A stretch of 64,000 nt of DNA from contig JAPOIY010000006.1 of assembly GCA_029978705.1 (NCBI GenBank), positions 40,750 to 104,749 on the forward strand, given 5' to 3'. The stretch is from Actinomycetota bacterium. Its GTDB lineage: Bacteria > Actinomycetota > Actinomycetes > S36-B12 > GCA-2699445. The position numbers and the translations under genes were made by a program. The notes beneath the pieces are model-generated. The model made no database searches and had not been told where the DNA came from. It worked only from the letters and a program-made list of their open reading frames with translations. Positions 63,571-64,000 of this stretch are shown piece after piece; position 1 is the stretch's first letter; the number at the start of each line of letters is the position of its first letter.

Positions 63571-64000
63571 ATGCGCCTGCGCCGTCAGCGCTCCGATGCG
63601 CCCGATCCGGCGGACCTGCCGCCCCCGCCGCCCGATGCGGCGTCGTTCGACATGAACACGGTGGGCCTCTCGCCGGAGCCGGACGTGGCCCCACACCGCC
63701 ACGGGTCCGAGCCCGCCCCGGCGGACATCACCAGCGTGGGGGTCGCCATCCTCCCGGGGGTGCCGTTGCCCCCCTGGGTGCCGACGACCGCCACCGTCGC
63801 ACCGGAACAGGCGTGGGCCGCCCCGCCGCCCGCCGGGGTCGCGTACGCGGCGCCGGCCATGGCCCCACCCGCCGGACCTCCGGCGCCTCCTCCGCCCACC
63901 GCGGCGCCCGTTGCGCCTCCTCCGACGCCCGTTGCGGCACCGCCGCCGGCCGCGGCTGCACCCCCCCCGGCCATGGCCCCACCCGCACCGGCGGTCCCCG
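63571..64000 (+). CDS. Pro/Ala-rich protein of unknown function, 3' end cut by window edge
   Basis: ATG at 63571 has GGGAG seven bases upstream and opens a frame that continues to the window end (143 codons). The N terminus is MRLRRQRSDAPDP, then a short less-biased stretch (DITSVGVAILPGVPLPPWVP, residues about 68-87), then Pro/Ala low complexity with repeats of PAMAPPA. No domain is recognisable in the visible part. It starts 96 bp after valS on the same strand. Proline-rich N termini of this sort often precede a domain beyond the window, so nothing more can be said. Confidence 0.55.
   Translation, partial: MRLRRQRSDAPDPADLPPPPPDAASFDMNTVGLSPEPDVAPHRHGSEPAPADITSVGVAILPGVPLPPWVPTTATVAPEQAWAAPPPAGVAYAAPAMAPPAGPPAPPPPTAAPVAPPPTPVAAPPPAAAAPPPAMAPPAPAVP
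63853..63986 (+). repeat. Pair of 20-bp direct repeats in the Pro/Ala-rich gene
   Basis: CCGGCCATGGCCCCACCCGC occurs at 63853-63872 and 63967-63986, exactly 114 bp (38 codons) apart and in the same reading frame, encoding PAMAPPA. Confidence 0.85.

Noticed and set aside
1..64000. Mobile elements, CRISPR arrays, integrases or phage genes
   Set aside because: No transposase, integrase or phage-structural motif and no spaced repeat array was seen; composition is even throughout.

Overview
This 64 kb window is a high-GC chromosomal segment from an actinomycete (Actinomycetota). The evidence is the gene order: hrcA-dnaJ-rsmE-HIT-phoH-ybeY-corC-era-recO-uppS, rne-rplU-rpmA-obg-proB-proA-nadD-rsfS, comEA/comEC-holA beside rpsT, mreB-mreC-mreD-PBP2-rodA and folC-DUF4233-ndk are arrangements typical of the class. 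GTG starts are frequent and genes are packed tightly. There is no insertion sequence, phage, CRISPR array or transposon remnant, and no gap over 300 bp lacks a gene. I cannot assign a genus.

Layout. 1-3.7 kb: end of dusB, then a flavin/heme electron-transfer module (ApbE, FMN-binding protein, ferric-reductase-like flavocytochrome). 3.8-9.9 kb: DUF4239 membrane protein, glyS with a small ABM-fold gene, a small membrane protein, uppS, recO, AI-2E-family transporter. 9.9-17.2 kb: long leftward block era, cytidine-deaminase-like gene, corC, ybeY, phoH, HIT, rsmE, dnaJ, hrcA. 17.4-20.4 kb: unusual FtsH-like AAA protease and hemW. 20.4-24.7 kb: acyl-CoA ligase, lepA, rpsT. 24.7-31.3 kb: holA, CPBP protease, comEC, comEA, plsY, degV. 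31.3-38.4 kb: leuS, lysoplasmalogenase-like gene, SGNH hydrolase, tRNA-Ala(GGC), GpgP-like phosphatase, rsfS, LCP/LytR_C protein, nadD and a 53-residue membrane protein. 38.4-45.4 kb: proA, unknown gene, proB, obg, rpmA, rplU, rne. 45.6-54 kb: radical SAM pair and the rodA/PBP2/mreDCB elongation cluster. 54-56.3 kb: ndk, DUF4233, folC. 56.3-60.8 kb: four-gene 2-oxoacid:ferredoxin oxidoreductase operon. 60.9-63.5 kb: valS. 63.6 kb to end: start of a Pro/Ala-rich protein.

How the genes work together. Most are housekeeping: aminoacylation (glyS, leuS, valS), ribosome biogenesis and RNA metabolism (era, ybeY, rsmE, rsfS, obg, lepA, rne), cell-wall carrier lipid and rod elongation (uppS, mreBCD, PBP2, rodA), proline, NAD and folate synthesis, DNA repair and uptake (recO, holA, comEA/comEC), and heat shock (hrcA, dnaJ). 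The accessory parts are the flavin-based membrane electron-transfer module, the oxidoreductase operon with a fused NAD(P)-flavoprotein/ferredoxin subunit, and the non-canonical FtsH-like protease.

The most interesting signal is architectural. Nine genes have a TANNNT -10 box placed exactly 6-7 nt before the start codon, as expected for leaderless mRNAs. In three places the upstream gene's stop codon forms the first three bases of the next gene's -10 box. Three further starts share a CACACTGAG motif. Twenty-two gene pairs overlap by exactly ATGA or GTGA, and all five convergent gene pairs end within 4 bp of each other or overlap. No experiments or database searches were run; family names rest on motifs read in the translations.
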